Source: Anaeramoeba flamelloides
Lineage: Eukaryota > Metamonada > Anaeramoebidae
DNA length: 64,000 bases
NCBI GenBank assembly: GCA_027625915.1
Contig: JANTQA010000020.1
Span: forward strand, 186,001-250,000
Direction: 5' to 3'
Shown piece after piece: positions 23,379-35,189 of the stretch; positions within the stretch are counted from its first letter, which is position 1, and every line of letters begins with the position of its first letter. The notes below the pieces were generated by a model. The model saw only the letters and a list, made by a program, of their open reading frames with translations. It had not been told where the DNA came from and made no database searches. The position numbers were made by a program, and so were the translations under genes.

Positions 23379-26300
23379 TCATTTTCGATCTTGAGCTTCA
23401 GAGTAAAATTGAGATAATTGGATTAAACGGGTGATTTCGTCTCTAAAATGCTTTGCTGTTCCTTCTTTCCAAATAAAATGTATAACATTTTTTTTGAAAG
23501 TGATTACATTATTTTCATTTAAACTATCTTCACTTTTCTCATTGTTTAAGATAAAATCAGGATCGAGTTTTTGCTTTGATTTCTTTTTGGTATTTTTTTT
23601 TTCAAATTTACTTCCATATTCTTGCAATTTTTGTCTTCGTTGTAATTCCTTTTTTTTTGAATTATTTTTCACTTTAATTATTACTTCCAGTTTTGAAGTT
23701 TTGCCAATTAAAGTCGTCATGTTAGGATAGTTCCATTGGATCTTTAAAATATTAAATGCCTTCTGCAATTGAGTAATGATTTTAAGTAAAGGTTGGTCAC
23801 TAAGTATCAACATTCTATCTGGCAACACGTCCATAATTTCACAAACTTGTTGATTTAGATTTTTATTTAATTTTTTTTTTGCTTTTTTTAATTTTTTTAG
23901 TAATTGTTTATTTAATTTTTTGTTTTTTTTTTTTTTAATATATTTACCAAACCAACTTTTTTTATTGATCTCCGTTTGCCTTTTTGGACTTGAAACACTT
24001 TTAGACAACTTACTAGAAACATTCGAAGTTTTCTTATTTTTTGGAAGTGAACTTTTTCTCGTCTTTGTTTCAACTAATTCTTCTTCTGAATTTTCTGGTA
24101 ATTGCTTTTCCTTTCTTGATCTGGTAAATAACCATTTCTTCTTTTTTTTTTTCTTCTTTTTATTATTATGGTTGATTGAATTTTGGTTGCAAATTCCATT
24201 TTCAAAACTTCCTGTTTTTTTTTGATTATCATTATCAGAACAAAGCATTTCATAAGGCAAATCCGAGCCAGTTTCAGACTCATTAAAATATATACTACCG
24301 TTTCGTTTGCCTTTTTTATATTTATTTTCTATCATCCTTTCATCATTATTTTTAACCCCAACACGTTTTTTACCTTCATCACCACTCCCATCCAGATCGT
24401 TATTAGCGTTATTATCAGTATCGGTATCGTTTTTTTTATTATTTTCATTTTCAGAACAAATCATTTCATAAGGCAAATCCGAGCCAGTTTCAGAATCATT
24501 ACAAAGTAAATATTTTTTTCGTTCTTTTTTTTTGTGGTTAATTTCTTTTTCTCTTTTATCATTATTTTTAATTACATCACATCCACTTTCACTCTCACTT
24601 GGACTCTCACTTCCACTCTCACTCTCACCTTCACTTTTACTTTCACTTCCACTTCCACTTCCGCTTCCACTTCCACTTTCACTTCCACTTTCATTTTTAT
24701 TGTTGTTATTATTAGTTGTAGTATTAATCTTATAATTATAATTATTTTCCTCTATATCATTTGAATCTTCATTCTCATTTTCATAAGAATTTTTTTTTTT
24801 TTTTTGATTCTGTAATTCTTGATGAATATTATTCTCATTTTCTTCCGTTTTATTATCAAAATTTAATAATCTCTGCTCATTTTCTGTTTCTGTTTCTGTT
24901 TCTGTTTCTGTTTCTGTTTCAGTTTCAGTTTCAAAATTAGATAAAAGTTTTGATTTTAAAATATTTTCATAATTGCTTTTTTTTCTTTTATTTTCTTTAC
25001 CTTTAAATTTATCTTTTTTCTTTTCTTTTTTTTCATTTCTTTTTTTATCCTTTTTATTATCTTTCTTTATTTTTGATTTATTAAAAATATTTTTATTTTC
25101 ATTATCATTTGATTTCCCATTACCATTATCATTCTCATTCATATTTCTATTTTCATCTTCACCCTCCTCCTCCTCATCCTCCTCATCATCATCATTCTCC
25201 TCCTCTTCTTCATCATCATCCACATCCTCCTCCTCCTCCTCCTCCTCCTCCTCCTCCTTCTCATCATCATCATCATCATCATCGTCATCGTCATCGTCGT
25301 CGTCGTCGTCATCTTTAATATTTTCGTATTCGTTTTCGCTATCATTATCTTCATTATAATCTTCATTTTCATCTGTTTTAATTGGATGAAGTTTATTTTT
25401 TTGGATTTTTTTTGGTGATTGGATAGTATTCTTTTTTGGTGAGCTTTTATTATTTGTAATTGCTGTAATATCTGAAGTTATTTCTTCAAATTGATTTATA
25501 ATTTTGGAATATTCATCAATATCTAAATTATCATTTTTTTCAGTCTTGTTTATTAATTCTTGAATTTTTACAAGATCATCTGTAAGATGTTTTGACTCTA
25601 CGGAGGCAATATTACTTTTTTGTTGTTCTTGTTTTTTTGAAAATGATAAAATAAATTTTCTTGGTTTTTTTCCAGCATTTTTCCCATTTGGAGGTAATGA
25701 TCCTCGTCTTTTTTTCTGAATTGAATATTGTACTTTAGACTTTTCAGTTTGCTTCTCAAACATGGAGTAAAATATTTTTATTAAATTAATTTCATTACTT
25801 TTTAATGATTCTACAAGCTCGTCTTCTTTACCCCAATCCAATTCAATTAAATTTTGCATAATTTCTGGTGAAATTCTTTTTAATTCAAATGGCTCTTTTA
25901 ACTCCTCTTCAAAGTTATTTGGGGGAGATGGTGGAATAAAATCTGTTGGGTAATTTTGTGAAAACCATGGGTGCTCCTTGATTTTTTGAATTGTAATTCT
26001 CTTTTCGGGATCAACAGTTAACATTCTTCGAATCAGATCTTTTTCGGGCCTATTCAATGCTTTCGGAAATCTAAATTTCCCATTTTTTACCTTTTGCATT
26101 AATTTATTATAATTCGGATCATCAAACGGTAAATACCCACAAAGCAAAGCATATAAAATAACCCCACACGACCAAATATCAGCTTTACTACCATCATATT
26201 CCAATCCCTATTTGGTATAATCATATTATTATTATTATTGTTGGTTTTTTTTTTTTTTTTTTCAAATGAATCAAGTTAGGATTTTTTTATTGAATGTAAG

Positions 26301-29300
26301 AGAGGCAATATCAAAAGATAGAATATCACTGTTTGTCAGAACAACTAAACTTTATTTTGTGTTATTTTGGTCCACATTATAACTTTAACAGTATTATAAA
26401 TCAACAGATAGCTTTTCTTTAAATAATTGGAAAATATTGAGAGAAAAGACTCAAAGGAAAGCATGAAATTATTTTCATGGCTGAAAAGGCAAAGAAGAAA
26501 ATTGAAAAAAGAAAATAAGAAATTGGAAAAAATTTACGAAAAAAGAAAAAAAAAAAAAATAGAAATTTAAAAAGGGTTTATTAAAACCAATTGAGAAAAA
26601 ATCAAAAAAAAAAATCAAATGATATATCTTGAATTAAGTATACCCAAAATCACAGTCAAGATAATTTTGGTTAATTTAATAATTTGATAATTGATAATGA
26701 ATATTCATTTGGGAGGTAGTTGTTTAATTGTTCTGTAATTTCTTTTTTCTTTTTGATCTAGTTTTTTTTTTAAACCCTTGATATTTTTTGTCTTTGTTTT
26801 TTCGTTTTTATTTTCAAGTTACTCATACTTCTGTGTTTCAGTATCTCAGTATTAGCAAGTAACCAATTGATCTTTTTTTTTTCTTTTGTAACTCTTCTTC
26901 CCAATATAATGAAATTCAGCCAGGGATAAAATGGAAAAAATAAAAAGTATTTAATTTATATTTTTACTTTAATAAAAGTGTTATCAATTGATTGAACAAT
27001 GCTCATTTTTATAAAAAATGTTGAAACAAAAAGTATGGATTTAAGATTTTCTTACATAAGTTATTTAAAATTTTGTAATATTTTGATTTTTAAAATTTTT
27101 CTTTTTTTGCTAATTTTCAAGATTGTAGACAACAAAATTAATTCTCGTTAAGGTAAGAAAATTCAGATCCAAAATTACATCGAATATTTCATCAGTCAAT
27201 TTCTTTTGTATCATATTGATATGTGTGAAAACCCACATATATATGAATGGGTAATGAGACTAAAAAATTTTTTTTAATATATAATCCTTATATTTCCTGT
27301 TTGATTATTTGCTTTTTGTTTTTTGTTTTTTATTGTTTGTTTTTTGTGTATTCAAAAGTATTACATGAAAATTGTATTACAAACGATTATAAGAGCACAA
27401 CAAATTTAGATTTTTTATTTAATAATACTCAAAAATAAAGCAAATAATAATAATAATAATAATTAAATTAATCTACAATAACTTATTCACAAAGTTGAAA
27501 TTATATTACAACTATTTTAAAAAAGTGAAAACTGTTTTAAAATAGCTGTAAAAAAGAAAATTAATATATTTTTTCAAATATATAATAATATATTTTTATA
27601 TATAATATCGAGCAAATATTAATGAATCATAGAATTCTTTTTTATCACATTAATTCTAAATATTAATAATTCTTCAAAAATTTATCCATTTGGTGGTTTT
27701 AAATAGTTGTATTTTCAATATGTGAAAATAATTTTATAATAATAATCTCTGAGTTACGGTTGTGCCAAAAATACGTGTGTCCAGGATATAAAACACTGTT
27801 TAAAATCAAACAGGTACTTTTTTTTTTTTTTTTTTTTTTGTTCAAAAATACATGTAATTTATTATTCAATAACACATATAAGGTTAAATACATGTTGGAG
27901 TTAAACCCAGTGATGTTTTGATTAATTTTAATTCTCAATTGAGTTTTTTTAAAATTTTTCATGATTTTTCCAATTTTTAACAAAATTTGTTGTTTTTTTA
28001 TTTGAAAAGTTTTCACATTTTTATTTTTTTTTAATTACAAAAATTGGATCTATTTTTTGTTAAAAATTTCAAATTTGTGATTTCTTTTTTAAAAGATGAA
28101 CTTTATGAAACCACAACTTATTTATTATATGTTTATTGTAAAATAAATTGAACAAAATTTTCATGAAGCTTTTGAAAAAAATCAAAAAAAAAAAAACAAC
28201 ACAACTCCAGATAATAAAATAAATCATAAAAGACCCCAATTCTAAAAGGAAATAGCAGGGTTAACTTCTTTAAGAAAAAAAAAGAATTTAGAGTTTTATT
28301 GGTATTTGAATTTTAAATGGGATAAAATTTCTACTGATTTTCTTTTTTTACAATTCTGGAATCTTAGTTTAATTTTGAATTCTTAGTTCTGTGAGAACTC
28401 AAAATAAATACATTCATCAAGCACAAAAAGGACAAAACATAGAAATAGAGATCACAAATTTTAATCTTTTTCTTGGGAGTTATTAATTTAATAAGTGAAA
28501 AATGAAAATGAAGTGAAAATTTATTCCCAATTATTGTTCAAATACCAATAAGACAATTAAAAATTATTAAAATAGATTACCAAAGAAAATCTTGAATAAT
28601 TTGTTATCACAATTTAATTTATTTGAATCAAATCAAAACATTTTTTTTCAATTTGAAAAACAAAAAAAAAAAATATTTAATTCCTGAAGGGACTCATTAA
28701 CTCTTATTGATTTATTTTCCCCAAAGGTGATAGTGTAATTATTTGCACATGTATACAATTAAGCCCGATATGCAAATTCATTTATCAACTTAAGAGAGAT
28801 GAGTTATCATTTTTAAAAGAAGTTCATTTTTCTAAATGAAATTTTCAGTTCAAAGATCCTGATCCTTTTTTGTTTGGATTTTTGGATCAAATTTAGAAAT
28901 TGAAAAATTTGCAAAAAATTTTTATTTTGAAGAAATCTCACTTTTAATAATTTCTGAGAGTTATTATGTAGGAACAAATAACATTGAACCTTTTTATCAT
29001 ATTTCAAAAATATCCTAAAAATAAATCAAATATTGAATCCCTTGTAGATTCAAAAATTGATCATTTGCTTTATATAAATATATTTATTAAATTTCTTGAA
29101 AGATAAAAGATCAGATAATATTCTTTTTCAAAAATTTAGAATATATACAAGGAAATTTTAGAATTATAATCATTTATTTGATAATATCTATTATTTTTTT
29201 TTTAATTAGAATTAATAATTTGAATTTATTTGTTTGAAAATCTTTAAAAAATTTAGAAATAATTGTAAAGTCTATTGAAATATTTTAATCTTTGGGTTGG

Positions 29301-31864
29301 TAATAACTCAATGAAAAGATTAAGATTAATCATTGATTAAAAAATTATTGAATTAAAAAGTATTTCTTTAAGTTATAAATTGAATTGTACTAGGTTTTAA
29401 AAAAGTATTTTTGGGGAATTATTAATTTGATTGTTTGGTTTTTTTTCTCGTATTTTTATGTTCAATAAAAAGAAAAAAATTATTTGAACTGTTCTTTGAA
29501 TCAAAAAATTATATTTTTTTAAGATGTTCAAAATAGTTAATTGTAATTTTTTTGGAATAAAGTAGATTTTTTAAACTGAGATAATTTTAGAAATTTTTTG
29601 TTTTATTTTTTTAAGTGTATTTTGGTACACATCCTTTACAGACAATAAGATTTCTTTTTTCTTTCAAAGAAAATAATTTTTTTTGAAATAATTTGGAAAT
29701 ATTATGGATTTTCAACTTTTCAAAAATAAAGAAAAATTGATCAGACTCTTAAAAACAATAATTCATTTCTGAAAATAGCATTTTAAAGTAAGTTTGGTAT
29801 TGTGGTATTTAGATTTTAACTTTGTTTTTCAATTTCAAGATGAGATAAAATTTTTTTGAATTTGCTATTAAATTTACTAGAAGATTTTTTTTAGTTTGCT
29901 GCCCCTTAAATCATTTTTCTTGAAAGTTTGTATCTTAATTGTTTTAAAAGGTATTCGTGAAAACATTTTGCAAATTTCCAAATATGAATAGTTGAAACTT
30001 TCATCATACTGGTATTTGAATTTCAAAAGGGATAAAATTTCAACTGAAATTCATATTTCCAATTCTAAAATATTTACTTTTATTTGGGTTTATTGAGTTT
30101 GTTTGGTGTGTATAAGAAAAAAAAAAGCAAATAAACAGTGATCACAAATTTCTTACTATTTCTTTTGTTTTTGTAAGTGAAGAAAAAAGGAAAATGAAGT
30201 GGAAATTTTTCCCATTTATAATTTAAATACCAGTTAATTAACTAGAAGATTTTTTTTATTTGCTAGTCCCTTAAAGAAGTTCGCCCTGTGAATTCCTTTT
30301 AGAATTGGGGCCTTTTATGATTTATTTTATTTTCTGGAGTTGTGTTGTTTTTTTGTTTTTTTTTTTTGAAAAAGTTGAATGAAAAGTTTGTTCAATTTAT
30401 TTTACATTCCACATTATTCTTTCTTTTGGGTTTCAAAATTGACTGGTTAGTTCATAAGCCTTCTCGAATAAAGAAACACTCCTTTGAATTCCCACCACGT
30501 GTTTACAGAGTTTACAAGCGTTATTTTAACAACAATAGTTAAGTGTAAAGTTCTTGTTTCAAGACATTTTGATTACTGCAAATCTAAATTCACCTTGAGT
30601 CTATTTTTGGTTGAGTAAACAGTTTATTTCTTTAATTAAAATTGAACAAATCTTAACCTACCTGTTATTGTAACTTTTTTTTATAACAAAAAAAAAAAAA
30701 TTAAAGACAAATAAACAGAATAAATTTGTTGCTTTCCAAAACTCTTCTTGATCTTCTTTGTTCCATAAAACGAAAATTATAACAATTTGGTTTTTGTTGA
30801 ATTACAAACTTATTTGAGAAACACTTAATTAAAAGGGGAAATAACTTGGAAGAATTAGAAAATTTCGGAAAAAAAAAAAAGACTAGTTACTTTGATAACC
30901 TCTGGGGATGCGTAATGGGGAGAACCACAAGAGGTGTGTAGTATTCCACCCTGTTGCATTATTCTAGCCATCCCAAAATCAGCAACTTTTACGTTTAAAT
31001 GCTCATCGAGCAATAAATTTTCAGGTTTGAGATCTCTGTGTGCAATTAAAAAGGAATGGCAATATTCTATTGCAAAGATAATTTGTTGGAAAAAAAAACG
31101 TGCTTCATTAGGAGGAATCGATTTTTTTTCTACAATATAATCAAAAAGCTCTCCTGTTTATATTCAGTGATAATTTTATTATTTGTTGTTTTGTGTTTTT
31201 TTTTGAAAAGTTAGAACAGAAAGAAATAATTCAGGTATAAAGCTTGTGAATGAAAATCGGAGAAGGATCAAAATACATACCACCGGAAATATATTCTAAG
31301 ACAACAAAAAGATATTCTTCAGATTCATAAACATTATAAACACGAAGGACGTTTGGGTGTTTCATAAGCTTTTGCACAGAAATCTCTCTTCGTGTTTTGC
31401 GAAGCATTTCAGGCTGGATCGAGAGATCTTCTTTTTTCAAGATTTTAATTGCAACTCTTTCCCCCGTTTTACAATGCTTGGCAAGTTTTACTTTTCAGTG
31501 CAAAGACAAAAAGAAAAAAAAAAAAAAAAAAAAAAAGAGAATCAGAAACAAAATCCAATTTCAGAGAAATTGAGGTGATCAGAAATTTCAAAAAAGAGAT
31601 CTATTTTTAAAGGCTAACGAAATTAAAACAAGGCTGTAATTATGCTATACCTTTTGCAAAGGTTCCTTTTCCCAATTTTCTGCCTATAAGTTTGACACAA
31701 AGAACAAAATTTTTTTATAAATGATTTATTAAAAGGGAAACAATCCCAAAAAAGCTGTTATTAATTATTGTTTAAAAAAAAACAAAAGAACAAGGTTGTG
31801 AAATTGGAATTAAGAAACATTTTTACAAACCTAAAATATAAGGCCCAACAGTTTTCATTGACAT
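23379..31864 (-). CDS. SAD/BRSK-type Ser/Thr protein kinase with UBA-like and KA1-like regions
   Basis: Five exons on the minus strand, 31864-31831, 31683-31651, 31490-31281, 31153-30891 and 26207-23379, all phases matching, give 1122 residues. The kinase domain (~9-262) starts [18 protein letters not shown], with [26 protein letters not shown], a T-loop ending [12 protein letters not shown] and DIWSCGV; it should be active. [12 protein letters not shown] and the UBA-like stretch at ~291-333 ([16 protein letters not shown]) point to the SAD/BRSK branch of the AMPK-related kinases. The last ~155 residues ([15 protein letters not shown] ... [10 protein letters not shown] ... DEITRLIQL) fit a KA1 membrane-binding domain. 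Between them lie ~600 disordered residues with Asp/Glu, Ser-Gly, Thr-Glu and Lys runs. Intron 4 is 4.7 kb and repeat-filled. ATG 31864 is taken as start; a Met two codons on is also possible. Confidence 0.92.
24221..24508 (-). repeat. Duplicated [11 protein letters not shown] motif in the kinase's disordered region
   Basis: The peptide [11 protein letters not shown] followed by [I/L]CS[E/D]N[E/D]N appears twice (24445-24508 and 24221-24290) in otherwise low-complexity sequence. Part of the DNA is almost identical in both. This could be a short binding or phosphorylation motif or a young in-frame duplication. Confidence 0.8.
24884..25320 (-). repeat. Coding microsatellites in the kinase: Thr-Glu run and Asp/Glu tract
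   Basis: At 24884-24932 the hexamer TCTGTT repeats, giving alternating Thr-Glu. At about 25150-25320 trinucleotides CCT, CAT and CGT repeat, giving a tract of about 18 Asp followed by Glu-rich sequence. All units keep the frame. Antisense frames here (His/Pro, Ser or Met/Arg-rich) are artefacts. Confidence 0.85.
28300..28548. mobile_element. Small MITE-like element (TTGGTATTTGAA ends)
   Basis: The ends TTGGTATTTGAA and TTCAAATACCAA are perfect inverted repeats flanked by TA on both sides. The sub-terminal parts GGGATAAAATTT and ATGAAGTGAAAATTTATTCCC are also roughly inverted. About 248 bp, no coding frame. TA flanks suggest Tc1/mariner-type mobilisation. Confidence 0.75.
30008..30237. mobile_element. 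Small MITE-like element, second intronic copy
   Basis: The ends CTGGTATTTGAAT and AATTTAAATACCAG are inverted; interior words CCAATTCTAAAATATT and GGAAAATGAAGTGGAAATTT match the copy at 28300-28548. The host-side word ACTAGAAGATTTTTTTTA occurs both before it (29877) and after it (30241). Confidence 0.65.
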
Positions 31865-33233
31865 TTTAAGTAAGATTGGCTTATTATTTAATTAAAAGTA
31901 ATAAATCAAAATCAGCAAAACAAAGAAAATAGAAAATGATGGAAAAATGAAAAATGGCTCGATTTTTTAGTTATAAACAAATGTTATGTAAATTATCACT
32001 TGTTTGAGTACAGTGTCTTATTTAATGTCTTGGAAAAATCAAGATCTAATGATTATTCTTGTTTTTTTATTTTGTTCCAATAATTTTTGAAGAATCAATG
32101 TCAAAATTTGAGTAACAAACAAAACACCAGGCCGTGGTGTAAATACTTTCAAAATAATTGAACACTTTGATCTCTTCAAACAATTATTTGATTATGAAAG
32201 TCAAAATCTTTTTTCATTTTTTTCACTTCTTGCCAAGATTCCAAAATTACTGATCATAAATCAATAACAATTTAAAAAATATTTTCAGAAGTTGTGTCTG
32301 TTGTTAACACTACCCCCCTAAAAATTACCTCATGGAAAACAATATGCTTATTGGTTCTAATTAGGAAATAGGTTGGAAAAAGTAAAAATTTCTGAAATAA
32401 TTTTTTTCGACTTATTTTTCACTGATCATTAAAGATATCTGAAACTGAAATTCCTCAAACTGACATAATATATCCTGTTAAAACCTTGAAGACAATTTTA
32501 GATTAATACAAAAAAACAATTTAAAAAATACACTGTTACTTTTGTTTACAATTAAATTCGAAAAATTTGTTAAAGTCGAGTATTTAAAAATTTTGGTTTT
32601 ATATTTTGAAATTTTTCATTTTATTCAAATTCAAATAATCAAACGTAATTTTAGACTTGATTTTCATTTTTAAAAGAAGAATAATTAGTAAAATAATATT
32701 TGAAAATATTAACTTTTACTCTGACCTTTTTCAATTACCTACTGTTGTTAAAATAATGAGTGCAGAAAAATTTAATCATGTTACTAAATAAATTTCGTGT
32801 TTTTTTGTTAAGGAAGACTTATACTTAAAAAGATCAAAGAAATCGACAATTAACCCTAATTTAATATGGTATTGGTTTCTTAAAGTTCTATTATATAAAA
32901 AGAAATTCTAAAAATAAAAGATTAAATTCAAAATTTCCTCAAAAAATTGAGTTAATTTTAAAGAAAATTTTTTATCTTTTCAAAAAAAAAAAAAAATTTC
33001 AAAAAAACATAAAAATATCTAAAAAAATGAGAAAAATTTCATTGATTATTTAAATTTTAGAGAAAATATCAGACATTTATTTCCAAAAATGATTTGAACT
33101 TCGTTATACTATTAGGTAGTAAATTGAATGTCTCATTTAAAGAAGAAGAAAAAAAAAACATAGATTTTATTTTGAAACATGGATTATAGTCGTTGTGCTA
33201 GCTTTATTTTGATTACTGTATTGTGGAAAAAAA
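31865..33233. other. Gap upstream of the kinase start
   Basis: I see no gene. The kinase promoter should lie near 31870-32200. The part 32790-33220 is a diverged repeat that returns in inverted orientation at about 48860-49100 (AGAACTTCAAGAAACCAATA and TTTTGA[C/T]TACAGTA words). Confidence 0.45.
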
Positions 33234-34020
33234 ATTGTCAAATCAAAAAATTTTGTACTATCATTCTATCAAAATTTTCAAATTTAATTGTAAATCTTAC
33301 TGAAAAAAAAACCCAAGTGATTAATTTTTTTTTATGATAAGAATTGCTTTGGATAATCTTTTATATATAATCATAATAAAATTATATCTACCTTTGATAA
33401 ATGAATGATCTGTTGATCCAAAACCTTTATGTTTTCCTATCATAAAAAAATCCATTTTCAATCACAAATATTACTGAAAACAAAAAGTAAAATCAATTAA
33501 TAAAAGAAACAAATTAATTTGAATTAATAATACATTACATTAATTTCAATTGAACCAACAAACAAAATTTAAATCTACTTTATTATCGAAATGTTAGTGT
33601 GGTTCTGGAGATTAAAAAAATAGTTAATTTTTTGAAAAAAATTTTATTAATTAGAATCATTCAATAAAAAATCCTACCCAAAAGAAATAATTAAAAAAAC
33701 TCTTAGTACGTTGAATTTCCCATTTTGTCTTTAATAATTGATTTTTTCTTTGATTAATAGATCTTACTTTTTGTTTTCAGTAATATTTGTGATTGAAAAT
33801 GGATTTTTTTATGATAGGAAAACATAAAGGTTTTGGATCAACAGATCATTCATTTATCAAATGTAGATATAATTTTATTATGATTATGTATAAAAGATTA
33901 TCCAAAGCAATTCTTATTATAAAAAAAAATTAATCACTTGGGTTTTTTTTTCAGTAAGGTTTACAATTAAATTTAAATTATTTTGATAAATTAATTTGAT
34001 AATTATTTTGCATTTGACAA
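33234..34020. mobile_element. Foldback element with ~257 bp inverted arms
   Basis: Arms 33234-33490 and 33764-34020 are almost identical inverted copies (a handful of differences in the inner 200 bp), centred near 33627. The centre resembles the interior of the GTGAAACA-ended MITE family at 43055-43432 (AAAATCAATTAA, AGAAAC, TTGATCGTAC-like). Each arm includes an ATG-led frame of about 21 codons starting MDFFMIGKHKGFGS with a GT-like end. Since it occurs in both arms, I take it as element sequence and not as a host exon. Confidence 0.75.
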
Positions 34021-34559
34021 TTTTTTTCTCAAATGATATAATCAAGAAATTCCAATCAATTTTTTACAGACAAACACTTCACAAAAACTCAATTTAAATA
34101 AAATTTTCAAAAGAAGATTTAATATTTACAAGAATTTGAATAATAAAATGTATCAAATTTGAACTCGAATATCAAACTTTATTAAACTAAAAGAGTTTTT
34201 TTAAGAAATAGATTGTAAGCAAATATATCTCTATTTTTTTGTATGGTCATTGGAGAATAAATAGGTTACATTATCAATCATCTTTACTTAATGAAACCCA
34301 AATTTATGAATTGAAAAAAATAAAATCAGATATAATTTTATCTCATTTATATTTCCAATATCAGTATTATTTTATATAATTCTTATTTAATTTTTTTTTA
34401 ATTTAGATTTTAACCACAAATAAAATAACTGAATTAAATTACAATCTTTCCAAAGCTACTGTTATTTTTTTCCAATATCAAATTTTAATGTTGATATATA
34501 TTTTTTTAAAAAGTTCAATATAAGAATAAGAAAGGTCATATTGAAATATATCTGTCATT

Positions 34560-34722
34560 ATTTCCCGGTTTGTAGGGAAATATCGCTAATATTTTCCCCA
34601 TAATGAATCTTGAAAGACATTTGGATATCACGAGGGCTTTAGCACGAGTGTAGATGTCCAAACTGTCTTGAAAGATTCATTATGGGGAAAATATAAGATA
34701 TTTCACGAAAACAAGGGAAATA
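34560..34722. mobile_element. Compact ~163 bp hairpin element, GC-richer than its surroundings
   Basis: Arms of about 65 bp fold on each other: ATTTCCC at both outer edges, CCCCATAATGAATCTTGAAA against its complement at 34668-34687. The loop (ATCACGAGGGCTTTAGCACG then AGTG) has the highest G+C for several kb. It fits a foldback MITE; a structured RNA is also possible. A fragment with the word AAATATCGCTAATATTTT occurs near 35763. Confidence 0.75.
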
Positions 34723-34961
34723 CAAAAAGTTTTGTCCTGACAGCTTACTTGACACTAAAACAAAAACTAAAAAATTTGAGATCAAAAAACTTTATTGTTT
34801 GATAAATAAAAACAAAAGAGTTTATTTTTTCTTTTTTGGTTTTCTTTTTCTTGAAAAAATTACTTTACTAATGGTAACAAATGAAGAGAGGTTTAAAGAG
34901 TTATTTGAGTATTATTTTAATTTCTTTTTTATTTTTTGTTTGAAGATCCAATAGTTTCAAA

Positions 34962-35187
34962 ATGAGTAATACACAGCACCATATAAAAATTAACCAACTT
35001 TTGTTGGTTTTTGGATTTTTCTTCCAACAGTTATTGTTTCAAAGGCATATCTCTTCAAGTAGTTGTTTCGATCCACGAATTAGGTGTTTTTTTGTTCTGC
35101 TTTTTCTATTTTTTTTGATCCTTTTTCAGACAAGGCCAATGAACTAACATTTCGATTAACAAGAAGTAACTTTTCCCATCTTTGAAT
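34962..35187 (+). CDS. Possible small gene, tentative
   Basis: An ATG at 34962 opens a frame with less biased base use than its surroundings (MSNTQHHIKINQLLLV ... SSSSCFDPRIR). If a GT at about 35084 is joined to the TTTTTCAG acceptor near 35132, the frame goes on as KANELTFRLTRSNFSHL and stops near 35185. I recognise no family. The hydrophobic part and the internal GTTTTTGG...AACAG stretch could also be intronic. It may equally be a relic. Confidence 0.25.
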
Positions 35188-35189
35188 TG

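Larger units (their letters stand above)
28130..30405. repeat. Widely spaced inverted repeat, arms carrying small MITE copies
   Basis: 28130-28275 and 30275-30405 are inverted copies of each other: AACAACACAACTCCAGATAA and CCCCAATTCTAAAAGGAAAT on the left, complements on the right. Immediately inside each lies a copy of the small TATTTGAATT element (28300-28548 and 30008-30237). Overall ~400 bp arms enclose ~1.45 kb. It may be a DNA element with long inverted ends or an inverted duplication. I see no transposase. Confidence 0.6.
26208..30890 (-). other. Intron 4 of the kinase gene
   Basis: The donor reads GTAACTAG (minus strand, from 30890) and the acceptor AAATAG (ending 26208). Joining gives [21 protein letters not shown], a normal kinase sequence. 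At 4.68 kb it is the longest intron in the window. It contains the inverted-repeat structure 28130-30405 and no second gene that I can support. Confidence 0.85.

Noticed and set aside
25109-25372. His/Pro-, Ser- and Met/Arg-rich frames opposite and within the kinase exon
   Set aside because: They are shadow frames of trinucleotide microsatellites that encode the Asp/Glu tract of the kinase.
30342-30542. 66-residue plus-strand frame in the kinase intron
   Set aside because: Its N-terminal half is the arm of an inverted repeat. The rest ([19 protein letters not shown]) looks a little protein-like, but there is no start, partner exon or family.
33392-33455. Upstream first exon for the kinase (MDFFMIGKHKGF...)
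   Set aside because: The same sequence is present in the inverted arm 33764-34020, so it belongs to the foldback element. Exon 1 at 31831-31864 already gives a complete kinase N-terminus.
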